The position numbers and the translations under genes are program-made. DNA of 36,337 bases from Actinomadura kijaniata NBRC 14229 (GTDB taxonomy: Bacteria > Actinomycetota > Actinomycetes > Streptosporangiales > Streptosporangiaceae), in NCBI RefSeq assembly GCF_001552175.1, contig NZ_BCQR01000129.1, forward strand, positions 1 through 36,337, read 5' to 3'. How positions within the stretch are numbered: position 1 is the stretch's first letter; every line of letters begins with the position of its first letter. The notes under the pieces were generated by a model. The model saw nothing but the letters and a program-made list of their open reading frames with translations, did not search any database and was not told the DNA's origin. Positions 1-7,177 of the stretch are shown here, one piece after another.

Positions 1-45
1 TGCGCCGCCGCCCGCCGGCCGAACGCGCGGCGGGCTGACCGGGCC

Positions 46-70
46 GGGGCGTCGCGGCCCGCGACGCCCC
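46..70 (-). terminator. Hairpin terminator after the acyl-CoA dehydrogenase
   Basis: A perfect inverted repeat with 10-bp arms (GGGGCGTCGC / GCGACGCCCC) and a 5-nt loop lies 10 bp past the stop codon of the leftward acyl-CoA dehydrogenase gene. It has no T-tract, as is usual for high-GC actinobacterial hairpins, so the terminator role is inferred from stem strength and position. Confidence 0.65.
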
Positions 71-79
71 GCGCGGGGA

Positions 80-1303
80 TCAGCGGGACAGCAGGTCGCG
101 GGCGATGTGGGTCACCTGGATCTCGTCGGTGCCCGCGTAGATCTGGAACGACTTGGCGTCGCGGGCCAGCTGCTCGACCCGGTACTCGGACATGTAGCCG
201 TTGCCGCCGAACAGCTGCACCGCCTCCATCGCCACCTCGGAGGCGGCCTGGGCGGCGTACAGCTTCATCGCCGACGCCTCGGCCAGGGTCGGGGTGCGGC
301 CCTTCCTGGCCATCTCGATGTGGCGGAACACCAGGTTCTGCACGTTGAGGCGGGCGACCTCCATCCTGGCCAGCTTGAGCTGGATGAGCTGGAAGTCGCC
401 GATGGGCTGCCCCCACAGCTCGCGCTTCCGGGCGTAGTCCACCGACAGGCGCAGGCACTCCTCGATGACGCCGAGGGCCATGGCGGCGACCCCGGCGCGT
501 TCGGTGACGAAGTTCTGCCGGGCCGAGTCCCTGCCGCTCCCGGAGCCGGACCTCAGCAGCCGGTCCTCCCCGGCGCGCACGTCGTTGAGGAACAGCTCGC
601 CGGTGGGGGAGGAGTGCAGGCCCATCTTGCGCAGCGGCCGGGACTGCTCCAGGCCCGGCATGCCGCGGTCCAGCACGAACGTCAGGATCTCGCGGTCGCG
701 CGGGTCGCGGCCGTCGTCGAGCTTGCAGTAGAAGACGATCGTGTCGGCGTGGGGGCCGTTGGTGATGAACGTCTTGGACCCGTTGAGGACGTACTCGTCG
801 CCGTCCCGGCGGGCGGTGGCCTGCATCCCGCCGAACGCGTCGGACCCGGAGTTCGGCTCGGTGATCGCCCACGCGCCGATCTTGTCGAACGTCAGCAGAT
901 CCAGCCCCCAGCGCCGCTTCTGCTCCAGGTCGCCGCGCTTCATGATGGTCCCGGCGGCCAGGCCGAGGCTGACGCCCATCGCCGACACCAGGCCGGGCGC
1001 GACCTTGCACAGCTCGATCACCGGCAGCATGCTCATCGCCGGATCGCCGCCGCCGGGCCGCTCCTCGCCGGCGTCCGCCTCCGCGCCGCCCTTCTCGCCG
1101 CTGTCGCGTTCGCGGGCGAGGCGGGCCTGGAACGACTGCCGCGCCATCTCGTCCATGCCGAACGTCTTGAACAGGTCGCGCAGCAGGTCGTAGGGCGGCA
1201 GCTCGCCCGAGTCCAGCGCGTCCAGCCGCGGCCGGACCTCCGCGTCGATCCAGCCCCGCACCGCGTCGCGGATCATGAGGTCCTCAGCCGACCACTCGAT
1301 CAT
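80..1303 (-). CDS. Acyl-CoA dehydrogenase, IVD/LCAD-like catalytic base position
   Basis: This is a 407-residue FAD-dependent acyl-CoA dehydrogenase, which would oxidise an acyl-CoA to the 2-enoyl-CoA in the cytoplasm and pass electrons to ETF. It shows the FAD/substrate signature AITEPNSGSDA near residues 146-156, the ARKRELWGQPIGDFQ helix near 291-305, and the C-terminal GGNGY motif at 366-370. The usual MCAD/SCAD catalytic Glu in the Y-E-G-T motif is Ala here (YAGT, 389-392). A Glu at 268, in TERAGV, aligns with the base used by isovaleryl-CoA and long-chain enzymes, so a branched or long-chain substrate is plausible. Residues 64-90 form a Glu/Gly/Asp-rich linker unusual for the family. 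The ATG at 1303 follows a GAAGGGAAG ribosome site. It is last in a leftward series with the DUF3616 gene 76 bp upstream. The substrate is not determined. Confidence 0.93.
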   Translation of the reverse strand: MIEWSAEDLMIRDAVRGWIDAEVRPRLDALDSGELPPYDLLRDLFKTFGMDEMARQSFQARLARERDSGEKGGAEADAGEERPGGGDPAMSMLPVIELCKVAPGLVSAMGVSLGLAAGTIMKRGDLEQKRRWGLDLLTFDKIGAWAITEPNSGSDAFGGMQATARRDGDEYVLNGSKTFITNGPHADTIVFYCKLDDGRDPRDREILTFVLDRGMPGLEQSRPLRKMGLHSSPTGELFLNDVRAGEDRLLRSGSGSGRDSARQNFVTERAGVAAMALGVIEECLRLSVDYARKRELWGQPIGDFQLIQLKLARMEVARLNVQNLVFRHIEMARKGRTPTLAEASAMKLYAAQAASEVAMEAVQLFGGNGYMSEYRVEQLARDAKSFQIYAGTDEIQVTHIARDLLSR

Positions 1304-1355
1304 GCTCGTCTTCCCTTCGGCTCGCCGACAGCGTGCCCATCCAAGCAGAAGACGA

Positions 1356-1367
1356 AAGCAAGCACTT
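1356..1367. promoter_or_regulatory. Possible TetR-type half-operator upstream of the dehydrogenase
   Basis: The 12-mer AAGCAAGCACTT contains an intact AAGCAAGC half, of the kind found in palindromic operators of TetR regulators of acyl-CoA metabolism; the other half is degenerate. It sits about 55 bp upstream of the dehydrogenase ATG. This is weak, position-based evidence. Confidence 0.2.
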
Positions 1368-1379
1368 ATCGGGGAGTGG

Positions 1380-2459
1380 TCACTTGTCGAACGACACCAC
1401 GTCGGCGAGGATGCCGCCGCCGTCGGTGTGCCGCGACTCGGCGGGGGAGTCGTAGACGACCAGGAGTCTCGGCCCGGCGCCGTTCCCCTCGTCCAGGACC
1501 GCGATGCCCTCGGCGTGGTCGTCGCCGTCGCCGTAGGGCAGCTCGCCCACCGGCAGCAGCTCGTCGGCGGGCACCACGTCGGGGGCCTCCAGGTGGGCCG
1601 AGCCGGGCCAGCGCACCACCCGCACCGGGCCGTCCAGGTCCATGGTCGGGCCGGTGAGGACCAGCAGGTCGTCGCCGTCGGGGCACAGGTCGCGGATGCC
1701 GAGGCCGCCCAGGTCCAGGAAGTGGGTCCGGTACCGCCGCCCGCCGTCGCCGACCGGCAGCGCCTCCAGCCGGTGCGGGTCCCGGGGGTGGGTGCCGAGC
1801 CGCAGCTCGATCACCACGGCCCAGCCGCGCAGCACCGGCCCGCGCAGCCCCACGAAGATCCGGTCGCCCTGGGCCGCGACGCCCTCGACGTCGATGCCGT
1901 TGTCCTTGCTGGGGATCGGCAGGAACGGCGCCAGGTGCGGGTCGTCGGCGAGCATGTCGGTGAGGGAGTCGCCCCGGCCGCCCAGCACCGCGGCGGTGCG
2001 GTCGCCGTCGGCGCGCACCGGCTCGGGCAGCCCGTCCTCGCCGGTGACCAGCGGCATCCGCACCAGGATGAACCGGTTCTCCTCGCGCACGACGCTGGCC
2101 AGCCGCTTGCGGGCCTTGGCGTCGGACTGGCCGGGCTTGACCTTCTTGCGCTTGAGGCTGTGCGAGCCGATCGCCCACAGCCAGCCGTCGCTGCTGGCCA
2201 GGCCCTCGATGTCGGCCTCCTCGTCGCGCCCGGCGGGCAGCTCGACCAGGTCGGCCAGCGCCACCGAGCGTTCGTCGTCGTAGGCGGTGACCCGGCCCGC
2301 CGCGTCGGTCCGGGCGGTCAGCCGCTCGACGGTGGCGGTCTCGTCCCCGGCCACCCACAGGCAGCGCCCGTCCTGGCGCACGGCGGACAGGTTGGTGTGC
2401 GTCTCGGCCCGCCGGCTCTCCATGCCGAACCGCAGCTCGACCCTGCGTTCCACGATCAT
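1380..2459 (-). CDS. DUF3616 domain protein
   Basis: A 359-residue cytoplasmic protein of the DUF3616 family, whose biochemical role is unknown to me. The family look is clear: an N-terminal ELRFGMESRRAETHTNLS segment, an LWVAGDET strand, a central DVEGVAA...RIFVGLRGP motif, and a C-terminal DSPAESRH stretch. Repeated short strand/turn segments with Asp-Gly turns fit a beta-propeller-like or esterase-like repeat fold (inference). The ATG at 2459 is preferred over one at 2498 because a GGGAG ribosome site sits 9 nt before it and the longer form would start inside a perfect inverted repeat. It has no signal peptide. It follows the heme-oxygenase-like gene by 55 bp on the same strand. Any link to lysine metabolism is only positional. 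Confidence 0.85.
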   Translation of the reverse strand: MIVERRVELRFGMESRRAETHTNLSAVRQDGRCLWVAGDETATVERLTARTDAAGRVTAYDDERSVALADLVELPAGRDEEADIEGLASSDGWLWAIGSHSLKRKKVKPGQSDAKARKRLASVVREENRFILVRMPLVTGEDGLPEPVRADGDRTAAVLGGRGDSLTDMLADDPHLAPFLPIPSKDNGIDVEGVAAQGDRIFVGLRGPVLRGWAVVIELRLGTHPRDPHRLEALPVGDGGRRYRTHFLDLGGLGIRDLCPDGDDLLVLTGPTMDLDGPVRVVRWPGSAHLEAPDVVPADELLPVGELPYGDGDDHAEGIAVLDEGNGAGPRLLVVYDSPAESRHTDGGGILADVVSFDK

Positions 2460-2468
2460 GCGCAGATG

Positions 2469-2505
2469 CTCCCATATGTCCGGGTGGGTACCGGACATAT
2501 GGGAG
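2469..2505. promoter_or_regulatory. Perfect 15-bp inverted repeat covering the DUF3616 ribosome site
   Basis: Arms CTCCCATATGTCCGG (2469-2483) and CCGGACATATGGGAG (2491-2505) are exact reverse complements separated by 7 nt. On the leftward transcript the 3' arm carries the GGGAG Shine-Dalgarno of the DUF3616 gene, and the repeat starts 10 bp after the stop of the upstream gene. It could be a dimeric regulator's operator, an RNA hairpin hiding the ribosome site, or a terminator for the upstream gene. Confidence 0.6.
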
Positions 2506-2514
2506 CGGCCGGCG

Positions 2515-3252
2515 TCAGGCGGCCAGCATCGCCCGGTACACCGTGTCCCAGTACCCGGCCGTCAGGTCCAGCAATCCGTCGAAGCCCTCGCGCAGCCGCG
2601 CCAGGTCCGCCCCGTCCCGGCACACGGCGGCCGCCGACCGCACGGCCCGCACCGGGTCGATCTTGGCGGCCTCGCAGATGTGCACGTAGAAGTACTCGCT
2701 CATCCGGTGGAAGCCGTCCACGTCGTACAGGTCGCGGTAGTGGCGCAGTCCCTCGTACAGCCGCACCGGCGAGGGGTGGGCCAGCAGTTCCTGCGCGAGC
2801 AGGGCGCCCTGCACCACGCGCCGGTCGTCGTCGGTGAACAGCGCGCGGCGGCCCTGGGTGAACGCGCGGGTCCCCGGCAGCGGGTCGGCGGCGCGCAGCT
2901 CCTCGCGGGTGTAGGGGGCGCCGCGCAACCGCCCGAGCAGGTCGGTCAGCATGTGCTCCTGCAGGAGCAGGTGCGCCTTGGCGGCGTCGCCGCTGCCGTA
3001 CTCGGTGTAGAGATGCTTGACACGTTCCACGCGGTCGTCGAGGTCGTCGGCGTGCAGGACGGCCAGCGCCGCCATCAGCATGGCGTCGACGGTGCGGGCG
3101 TGGAACTCGCGGGCGAAGACCTCCACCTGCGGGTAGGGGAGCGGTCCCGACATCCAGTGCCGGAAGAAGGCGTTGTCCAGCGCGGGATGGTCGGCCACGC
3201 CGTCGGCGAGGCTCTGGACCTCCTCGACGGCGGCGGCGGGTTGAAGGCGCAT
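2515..3252 (-). CDS. Heme-oxygenase-like fold protein (TenA/PqqC/iron-containing redox enzyme superfamily)
   Basis: A 245-residue, predominantly helical protein resembling the TenA/PqqC/CADD-like superfamily, some members of which are diiron oxidases that cleave or hydroxylate amino-acid-derived substrates. Visible landmarks are FAREFHARTVDA in the first helices, LYTEYGSGDAAKAH, an E within LLAQELLAHP, and EYFYVHICEAAKID near the C terminus. In the diiron subgroup the last motif is H-x3-D-x2-H; here the Asp and second His positions are Ala and Ile, so a canonical iron site looks incomplete. The ATG at 3252 follows a GAGGAG ribosome site, which decides the start. It lies downstream of kamA on the same strand with a 235-bp gap, so it may be co-transcribed or have its own promoter. 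The substrate is unknown; a beta-amino acid is possible by context only. Confidence 0.7.
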   Translation of the reverse strand: MRLQPAAAVEEVQSLADGVADHPALDNAFFRHWMSGPLPYPQVEVFAREFHARTVDAMLMAALAVLHADDLDDRVERVKHLYTEYGSGDAAKAHLLLQEHMLTDLLGRLRGAPYTREELRAADPLPGTRAFTQGRRALFTDDDRRVVQGALLAQELLAHPSPVRLYEGLRHYRDLYDVDGFHRMSEYFYVHICEAAKIDPVRAVRSAAAVCRDGADLARLREGFDGLLDLTAGYWDTVYRAMLAA

Positions 3253-3345
3253 GGTTCTCCTCGCGGATGTTGGCGACTTTCCGTAACGGCCTCGTGTTCG
3301 CCACCATGTTGCGTCGCCGCCCGCCCCGGCGACAGTTCCGATCAT

Positions 3346-3368
3346 GACCGAAGTAGGACAGTTCGGTC
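3346..3368. promoter_or_regulatory. Inverted repeat GACCGAA-N9-TTCGGTC upstream of the heme-oxygenase-like gene
   Basis: Seven-bp perfect arms (3346-3352 and 3362-3368) lie about 95 bp upstream of the ATG at 3252, inside the 235-bp gap after kamA. GACAGTTC also occurs twice nearby (from 3331 and from 3357). An operator for a separate promoter is plausible; a weak kamA terminator is the alternative. Confidence 0.3.
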
Positions 3369-3487
3369 ACCAGGCGTGTCAAGCCCCGGCCGGACGGCGG
3401 GCCCCGCCCGCAGGCCGGACCCGCCACCCCCGGTCGAGGGGAGGAAACACTATTGATCTACAACGTAAAGGACGCGGGCGGTGACGC

Positions 3488-4876
3488 TCACCCGGCCTCC
3501 GGGCGGTGCGCCCACCACTCCCGCCCCGCCTCCGGGAGCGTGTGGATCGGGTCGTAGTACTCGTAGCGCCGGTTCAGCGCGTCCGGGTCGGTGGCCTCCA
3601 GGCCGGTGCGGTAGTTCTTGGTCCAGTAGGAGATGCCGCGCTCGCGGTCGTACTCGGCGATCTGGTGGACCCACCGCTTGCCGACGTAGGGCACGTCGCA
3701 CACGATGCGCGGGGTGGCGAACCCCGGCAGGTAGCCCATGATCGCGTGCTGGAGCTCCTGGGCCTCCCACACCGCCAGCCGCCAGTGCTCGCTGGCCGGG
3801 ATCATGTCGCACATGTAGAGGTAGTAGGGCAGGATCCCGGCCTCGTCGAGCAGCGCGAACGACAGGTCCAGCAGCGCGGCGGGGGTGTCGTTGACGCCGC
3901 GCAGCAGCACGCCCTGGTTGCGCACGTCGCGGATGCCGGTGGCGAGCATGGCGCGGGCGGCCTCGGCGACCAGCGGGGTCACCGACTGGGCGGCGTTGAC
4001 GTGGGTGTGGATGGCGATCTGCACGCCGCGCGCGCCGGCCTTGGTCGCCAGGCGCTCCATCCCGGCGCGGACCTCGTCCTGCAGCCAGTGCTGGGGCAGG
4101 CCCATCAGCGCCTTGGAGGCCAGGCGGATGTCGCGGATGTTGTCGATGTCCAGCAGCGCCGCCACGAACGACTCCAGGCGGGGCCAGGGCAGGTTGGCCA
4201 CGTCGCCGCCGGAGACCACCACGTCGCGCACGCCGGGGGAGCGGCGCAGGTAGTCCAGCATCGCCTCGTGCCGGTCGGTGGGCTTGATGGTGAACTTGTG
4301 CTTGTCGACGGTGGGGGTGGAGTTGCCGACCAGGTCCATGCGGGTGCAGTGGCCGCAGTACTGGGGGCAGGTGGGCAGCAGCTCGGCCAGCACCTTGGTG
4401 GGGTAGCGGTGGGTCAGCCCCTCCACCGCCCACATCTCGGCCTCGTGCAGCGAGTCGCGGGCGGCGTAGGGGTGGGAGGGCCAGTCGGTGCGGCGGTCCG
4501 ACAGCACCGGGATCATGTAGCGGCGCACCGGGTCGGCGTAGAACGCCTCGGTGGAGGAGACGTCCATGGTGTTGAGCATCTGCGGCGGCACCAGCATCGA
4601 CATGGTGGCGCGCTCGGTCTGGTCGCGCTCCAGGTCGGTGTAGAACGCCTCGTCGAGCAGGTCGCCCATCACCCGCCGCAGCTGCCGGATGTTCTTGACG
4701 CAGTGGACGCGCTGCCACTGGGCCGAACGCCACTCGTCCTCGGTGACGTCGCGCCACCCGGGAAAGCGCCGCCAGTCCGGCTCCACCAGGGGGCGCCGCT
4801 GGTAGGCGTACGGCTGGCCGGGGTCGTCGGCGCGTGGCCGGGTCGTCCCGGACTGCGGGTGCAGGACAGTGGTCAT
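3488..4876 (-). CDS. kamA: KamA-family radical SAM lysine 2,3-aminomutase
   Basis: A 462-residue radical SAM/PLP enzyme expected to convert L-lysine to L-beta-lysine. The [4Fe-4S] motif is C170-x3-C174-x2-C177 (CPQYCGHC), followed by the SAM-binding SGGD at 222-225. PYYLYMCD (350-357) and IVCD (391-394) keep two Asp residues matching those that recognise the distal amino group of lysine in clostridial KAM, favouring a basic substrate over glutamate. The PLP lysine is probably K400, in VPYVGK, where the classical enzyme has a PGGGGK motif; that loop and the following RWVHQIAEYDRERGISYWTK stretch differ strongly from clostridial KAM. The ATG at 4876 has a GGAGGGG ribosome site 6 nt upstream and is preferred to one at 4906. 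It is divergent from kdd, with a shared 140-bp regulatory region. Arginine or another diamino acid remains possible. Confidence 0.9.
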   Translation of the reverse strand: MTTVLHPQSGTTRPRADDPGQPYAYQRRPLVEPDWRRFPGWRDVTEDEWRSAQWQRVHCVKNIRQLRRVMGDLLDEAFYTDLERDQTERATMSMLVPPQMLNTMDVSSTEAFYADPVRRYMIPVLSDRRTDWPSHPYAARDSLHEAEMWAVEGLTHRYPTKVLAELLPTCPQYCGHCTRMDLVGNSTPTVDKHKFTIKPTDRHEAMLDYLRRSPGVRDVVVSGGDVANLPWPRLESFVAALLDIDNIRDIRLASKALMGLPQHWLQDEVRAGMERLATKAGARGVQIAIHTHVNAAQSVTPLVAEAARAMLATGIRDVRNQGVLLRGVNDTPAALLDLSFALLDEAGILPYYLYMCDMIPASEHWRLAVWEAQELQHAIMGYLPGFATPRIVCDVPYVGKRWVHQIAEYDRERGISYWTKNYRTGLEATDPDALNRRYEYYDPIHTLPEAGREWWAHRPEAG

Positions 4877-4960
4877 CGTTGACCCCTCCTCGCGATGCGG
4901 CATCACAAAAGTCTTGTATATGACCGACGTTACGGGAAGAATTTCGTCTAAACCAGAGTG

Positions 4961-4981
4961 GACCCGGAAGATATCCGGGTC
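4961..4981. promoter_or_regulatory. Perfect inverted repeat in the kamA/kdd divergent promoter
   Basis: GACCCGGA-AGATA-TCCGGGTC is an exact 8+5+8 inverted repeat, 35 bp before the kdd start and 84 bp before the kamA start. Its place in a divergent intergenic region suggests an operator for a regulator controlling both genes; no cognate regulator is adjacent. Confidence 0.5.
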
Positions 4982-5016
4982 TCGAATCGGACACCAGGGT
5001 CAGGACGGGACGCGGG

Positions 5017-6066
5017 ATGATCGATCGTCGTGGCGGGGCGGGGACCGCGGTGGGGCTGCACCGCGTGCTGGAGCCGGCGGGGGTGCTGCCGCAGGCGGCG
5101 CTGCGGTTGGACCCCGATCCGCGGATCGGGGCCGACGAGGTGCGGGTGCGGGTGGAGCGGCTCAACCTGGACGCCGCCTCCTACCGGCAGCTGCACACCG
5201 CGCACGGCGGCGACCCCGACGCGATCCGCCGCGAGGTCGCCGGGATCATCCGGGAGCGCGGCAAGATGCACAACCCGGTCACCGGGTCGGGCGGGATGCT
5301 GGTGGGCACCGTCGAGGAGGTCGGCCCCGACTCGCCGCTGGGCCTGAAGCCGGGGGACCGGATCGCCACGCTGGTGTCGCTGACGCTGACCCCGCTGCGG
5401 ATCGAGGACGGGCTGGCGCGCTGGGACGGCCGTTCCGAGCAGGTGCCCTGCGACGGGCACGCGATCCTGTTCGCCCGTTCCATCGCCGCGGTGCTCCCGG
5501 ACGACCTGCCGGTGCCCCTCGCCCTGTCGGTGATGGACGTGTGCGGCGCGCCCGCGCTGACCCACCGCGTGGTGGGCGGCCTGGCCGACCCGGTGGTGGC
5601 GGTGCTGGGCGCGGCGGGCAAGAGCGGGTCGCTGTCGCTGGCCGCCGCCCGCCGCGCCGGAGCGCGCCGCGTGATCGGCCTGGTGCCGACCGCCGAGGAG
5701 GAGACCCGGCTGGCCGCCACGGGCCTGGCCGACCGGGTGGTGCGCGCCGACGCCCGCGACCCGATCGCGGTCGCCGCCGCGCTGGGGGAGCCCGCCGACG
5801 TGACGGTGGTGTGCGTGGACGTTCCCGGCTGCGAGCACGGGGCGATCCTGGCGACCGCGCCGGGCGGCACGGTGGTGTTCTTCTCGATGGCGACCTCGTT
5901 CTCGGCCGCCGCGCTGGGCGCCGAGGGCCTGGCCGCCGACGTGACGATGCTGATCGGCAACGGCTACGTGCCCGGGCACGCCGACATGGCGCTGGAACTG
6001 CTGCGTTCGGTCCCGGCGGTCCGCGAGCTGTTCACCGCCAGGGCCGAGGCGGACCCGGCACGGTGA
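5017..6066 (+). CDS. kdd: L-erythro-3,5-diaminohexanoate dehydrogenase
   Basis: A 349-residue zinc-less MDR-like dehydrogenase expected to oxidise L-erythro-3,5-diaminohexanoate to 5-amino-3-oxohexanoate with NAD(P)+, the third step of lysine fermentation. Family hallmarks are unusually well kept: GLHRVLEPAGVLPQ at the N terminus, ERGKMHNPVTGSGGM (residues 80-95), GDRIATLVSLTLTPL (113-127), the nucleotide-binding VLGAAGKSG near 190-198, FFSMATSF near 287-294, and ALGAEG...ADVTMLIGNGY after it. The length matches the fermentative enzymes. The ATG at 5017 is chosen because the conserved N-terminal block begins shortly after it; the ribosome site is weak (GGGACGCGGG). It diverges from kamA, so the two genes probably share control. 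KamDE, Kce and Kal are not in the window; they may lie elsewhere or the pathway may differ. Confidence 0.93.
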   Translation: MIDRRGGAGTAVGLHRVLEPAGVLPQAALRLDPDPRIGADEVRVRVERLNLDAASYRQLHTAHGGDPDAIRREVAGIIRERGKMHNPVTGSGGMLVGTVEEVGPDSPLGLKPGDRIATLVSLTLTPLRIEDGLARWDGRSEQVPCDGHAILFARSIAAVLPDDLPVPLALSVMDVCGAPALTHRVVGGLADPVVAVLGAAGKSGSLSLAAARRAGARRVIGLVPTAEEETRLAATGLADRVVRADARDPIAVAAALGEPADVTVVCVDVPGCEHGAILATAPGGTVVFFSMATSFSAAALGAEGLAADVTMLIGNGYVPGHADMALELLRSVPAVRELFTARAEADPAR

Positions 6067-6110
6067 CCGGACCCGCCCGGGGCTGACGGCCGGCGTGGCG
6101 GTGGGTTCGG

Positions 6111-6551
6111 TCAGAAGCCCCGGAGCCTGGTAGGGCGGATGCGCACGGGGACGGAGTAGCGGGCGGCGAACGCCTCGGGGGTGCCGCTCAGCCGTGCGAT
6201 GCCCTCCCGGTACTTGTCCAGGTAGGGCGGGTGCTCGGAGGCGGCGGGATGGTCGGCGAGGATCTGCGCGTGGCCGGTGAGCACGATGATGTCCCCGCCC
6301 TGGCCGTCGGAGTCGAAGTGGAGGGAGACCCGGGGGTTGCGCCGGATGTGGGCGAGCCGGTGCGCGTCGGCCTGGGTGTAGGTCAGGAGGGCGCCGCCCT
6401 CGGCGTCGTCCTCCCAGACGAACCAGACGGGGTTGGGCTGGGGCGTGCCGTCCCGGCCGACGGTGGTCAGCCAGACGACGGGCTCGGTCCGCAGCCGCCG
6501 GTGCGCGCGCCGGCCGAGGTCGGTCGACTCCGGGATGGTGCCGTTGTCCAT
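6111..6551 (-). CDS. PPOX-fold flavin/F420-dependent oxidoreductase (Rv3369-like, TIGR03667 type)
   Basis: A 146-residue split-barrel (pyridoxamine-phosphate-oxidase-like) protein that probably binds FMN or F420 and acts as a small cytoplasmic reductase. The strand pattern VVWLTTVGRDGTPQPNPVWFVWED at the N-terminal third and HIRRNPRVSLHFDSDGQGG at mid-protein are typical. PPYLDKYREGIARL matches the C-terminal helix of the Rv3369-like subgroup. The ATG at 6551 follows AAGGAG with a 9-nt spacer. It is the second gene of a leftward pair with another PPOX-fold gene 28 bp upstream, so the two are likely co-transcribed. The physiological substrate is unknown. Confidence 0.85.
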   Translation of the reverse strand: MDNGTIPESTDLGRRAHRRLRTEPVVWLTTVGRDGTPQPNPVWFVWEDDAEGGALLTYTQADAHRLAHIRRNPRVSLHFDSDGQGGDIIVLTGHAQILADHPAASEHPPYLDKYREGIARLSGTPEAFAARYSVPVRIRPTRLRGF

Positions 6552-6579
6552 GGTCGTGTGCTCCTTCGCCGGACGCGGT

Positions 6580-6999
6580 TCAGACGTTGCTGACGATCTT
6601 GTTGACGGTGACGCGCACCGTGACCAGCTCGCCCAGGTCGGCGGCGGACTCGGGGTGGGCGTCCCGGTAGCCACGGCCGTGGTACTTGAACGACAGCCGG
6701 TCGAGGAGCTGCCGTCCGCCGGTCGGCTCCAGCGTCGCGACGCCCTTGAGCACGGCGCTGGTGTAGGGGGCCTCGGGCGGGTTGACCAGCACGCTCACGC
6801 GGGGGTCGCGGCTCAGGTTCTTGTGCTTGCGGCTGTCGGCGGCGGCGACGAACAGCGGGTCGGAGCCGTCGCGCCCGATCCAGACCACGGACTGCTGCGG
6901 GGTGCCGTCGGGGTTGATGGTGGCCACCGTGGCGAAGACGGGGGCGTCCAGGACCCGCACGAGTCGCGGGTCCAGCTCGATGGTGGGAGCGGAAGTCAT
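6580..6999 (-). CDS. PPOX-class F420-dependent oxidoreductase (TIGR03618-like)
   Basis: A 139-residue split-barrel flavoprotein, a likely F420- or FMN-binding small reductase. The diagnostic segments are VFATVATINPDGTPQQSVVWIGRDG near residues 21-45 and SRKHKNLSRDPRVSVLVNPP near 56-75; the latter includes the basic stretch that binds the cofactor phosphate in this family. A HGRGYRDAH motif sits near the C-terminal helix. The ATG at 6999 lacks a recognisable ribosome site and is immediately preceded by the palindrome GTGATCAC, so the message may be leaderless. It is first of a two-gene leftward unit and divergent from the broken LysR gene; such divergent layouts usually mean LysR control. Confidence 0.87.
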   Translation of the reverse strand: MTSAPTIELDPRLVRVLDAPVFATVATINPDGTPQQSVVWIGRDGSDPLFVAAADSRKHKNLSRDPRVSVLVNPPEAPYTSAVLKGVATLEPTGGRQLLDRLSFKYHGRGYRDAHPESAADLGELVTVRVTVNKIVSNV

Positions 7000-7038
7000 G
7001 TGATCACTATGGCCGGGCCGGAACCGTTCGGTCCAGTG

Positions 7039-7061
7039 AATGATTTCTACGGGAACTCATT
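7039..7061. promoter_or_regulatory. Candidate LysR-box between PPOX pair and lysR
   Basis: AATGA (7039-7043) and TCATT (7057-7061) form an interrupted inverted repeat in the relatively AT-rich gap between the divergent genes. LysR regulators usually bind such dyads in the divergent region. The arms are only 5 bp, so this is a weak call. Confidence 0.25.
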
Positions 7062-7177
7062 AGCTGATGTGACGGGTTTAACGCATGGCCTAGGTGGGCG
7101 AGGGATCGCCGTGCAGGCTGGAGCCCGGGGCTGACAACGGCGTCGCGTCCGACGGTGGCGCGTCCGGGGAGGCGGCC

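Noticed and set aside
107..1657. Long rightward open frame opposite the acyl-CoA dehydrogenase
   Set aside because: It has Arg/His/Gln/Pro-rich composition and no family pattern, and lies antisense to a well-supported gene; such frames arise from GC-biased codons.
1380..2498. Upstream start for the DUF3616 protein at 2498
   Set aside because: It would begin inside the perfect inverted repeat, has no ribosome site, and adds 13 residues not resembling the family; the ATG at 2459 has GGGAG at good spacing.
3506..4882. Rightward 458-codon open frame opposite kamA
   Set aside because: Composition is dominated by Val, Gly and His with no motifs; the leftward frame has the complete radical SAM enzyme.
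4905..4917. ACAA-N5-TTGT dyad near the kamA start
   Set aside because: Four-bp arms are expected by chance; the 8-bp dyad at 4961-4981 is a better candidate.
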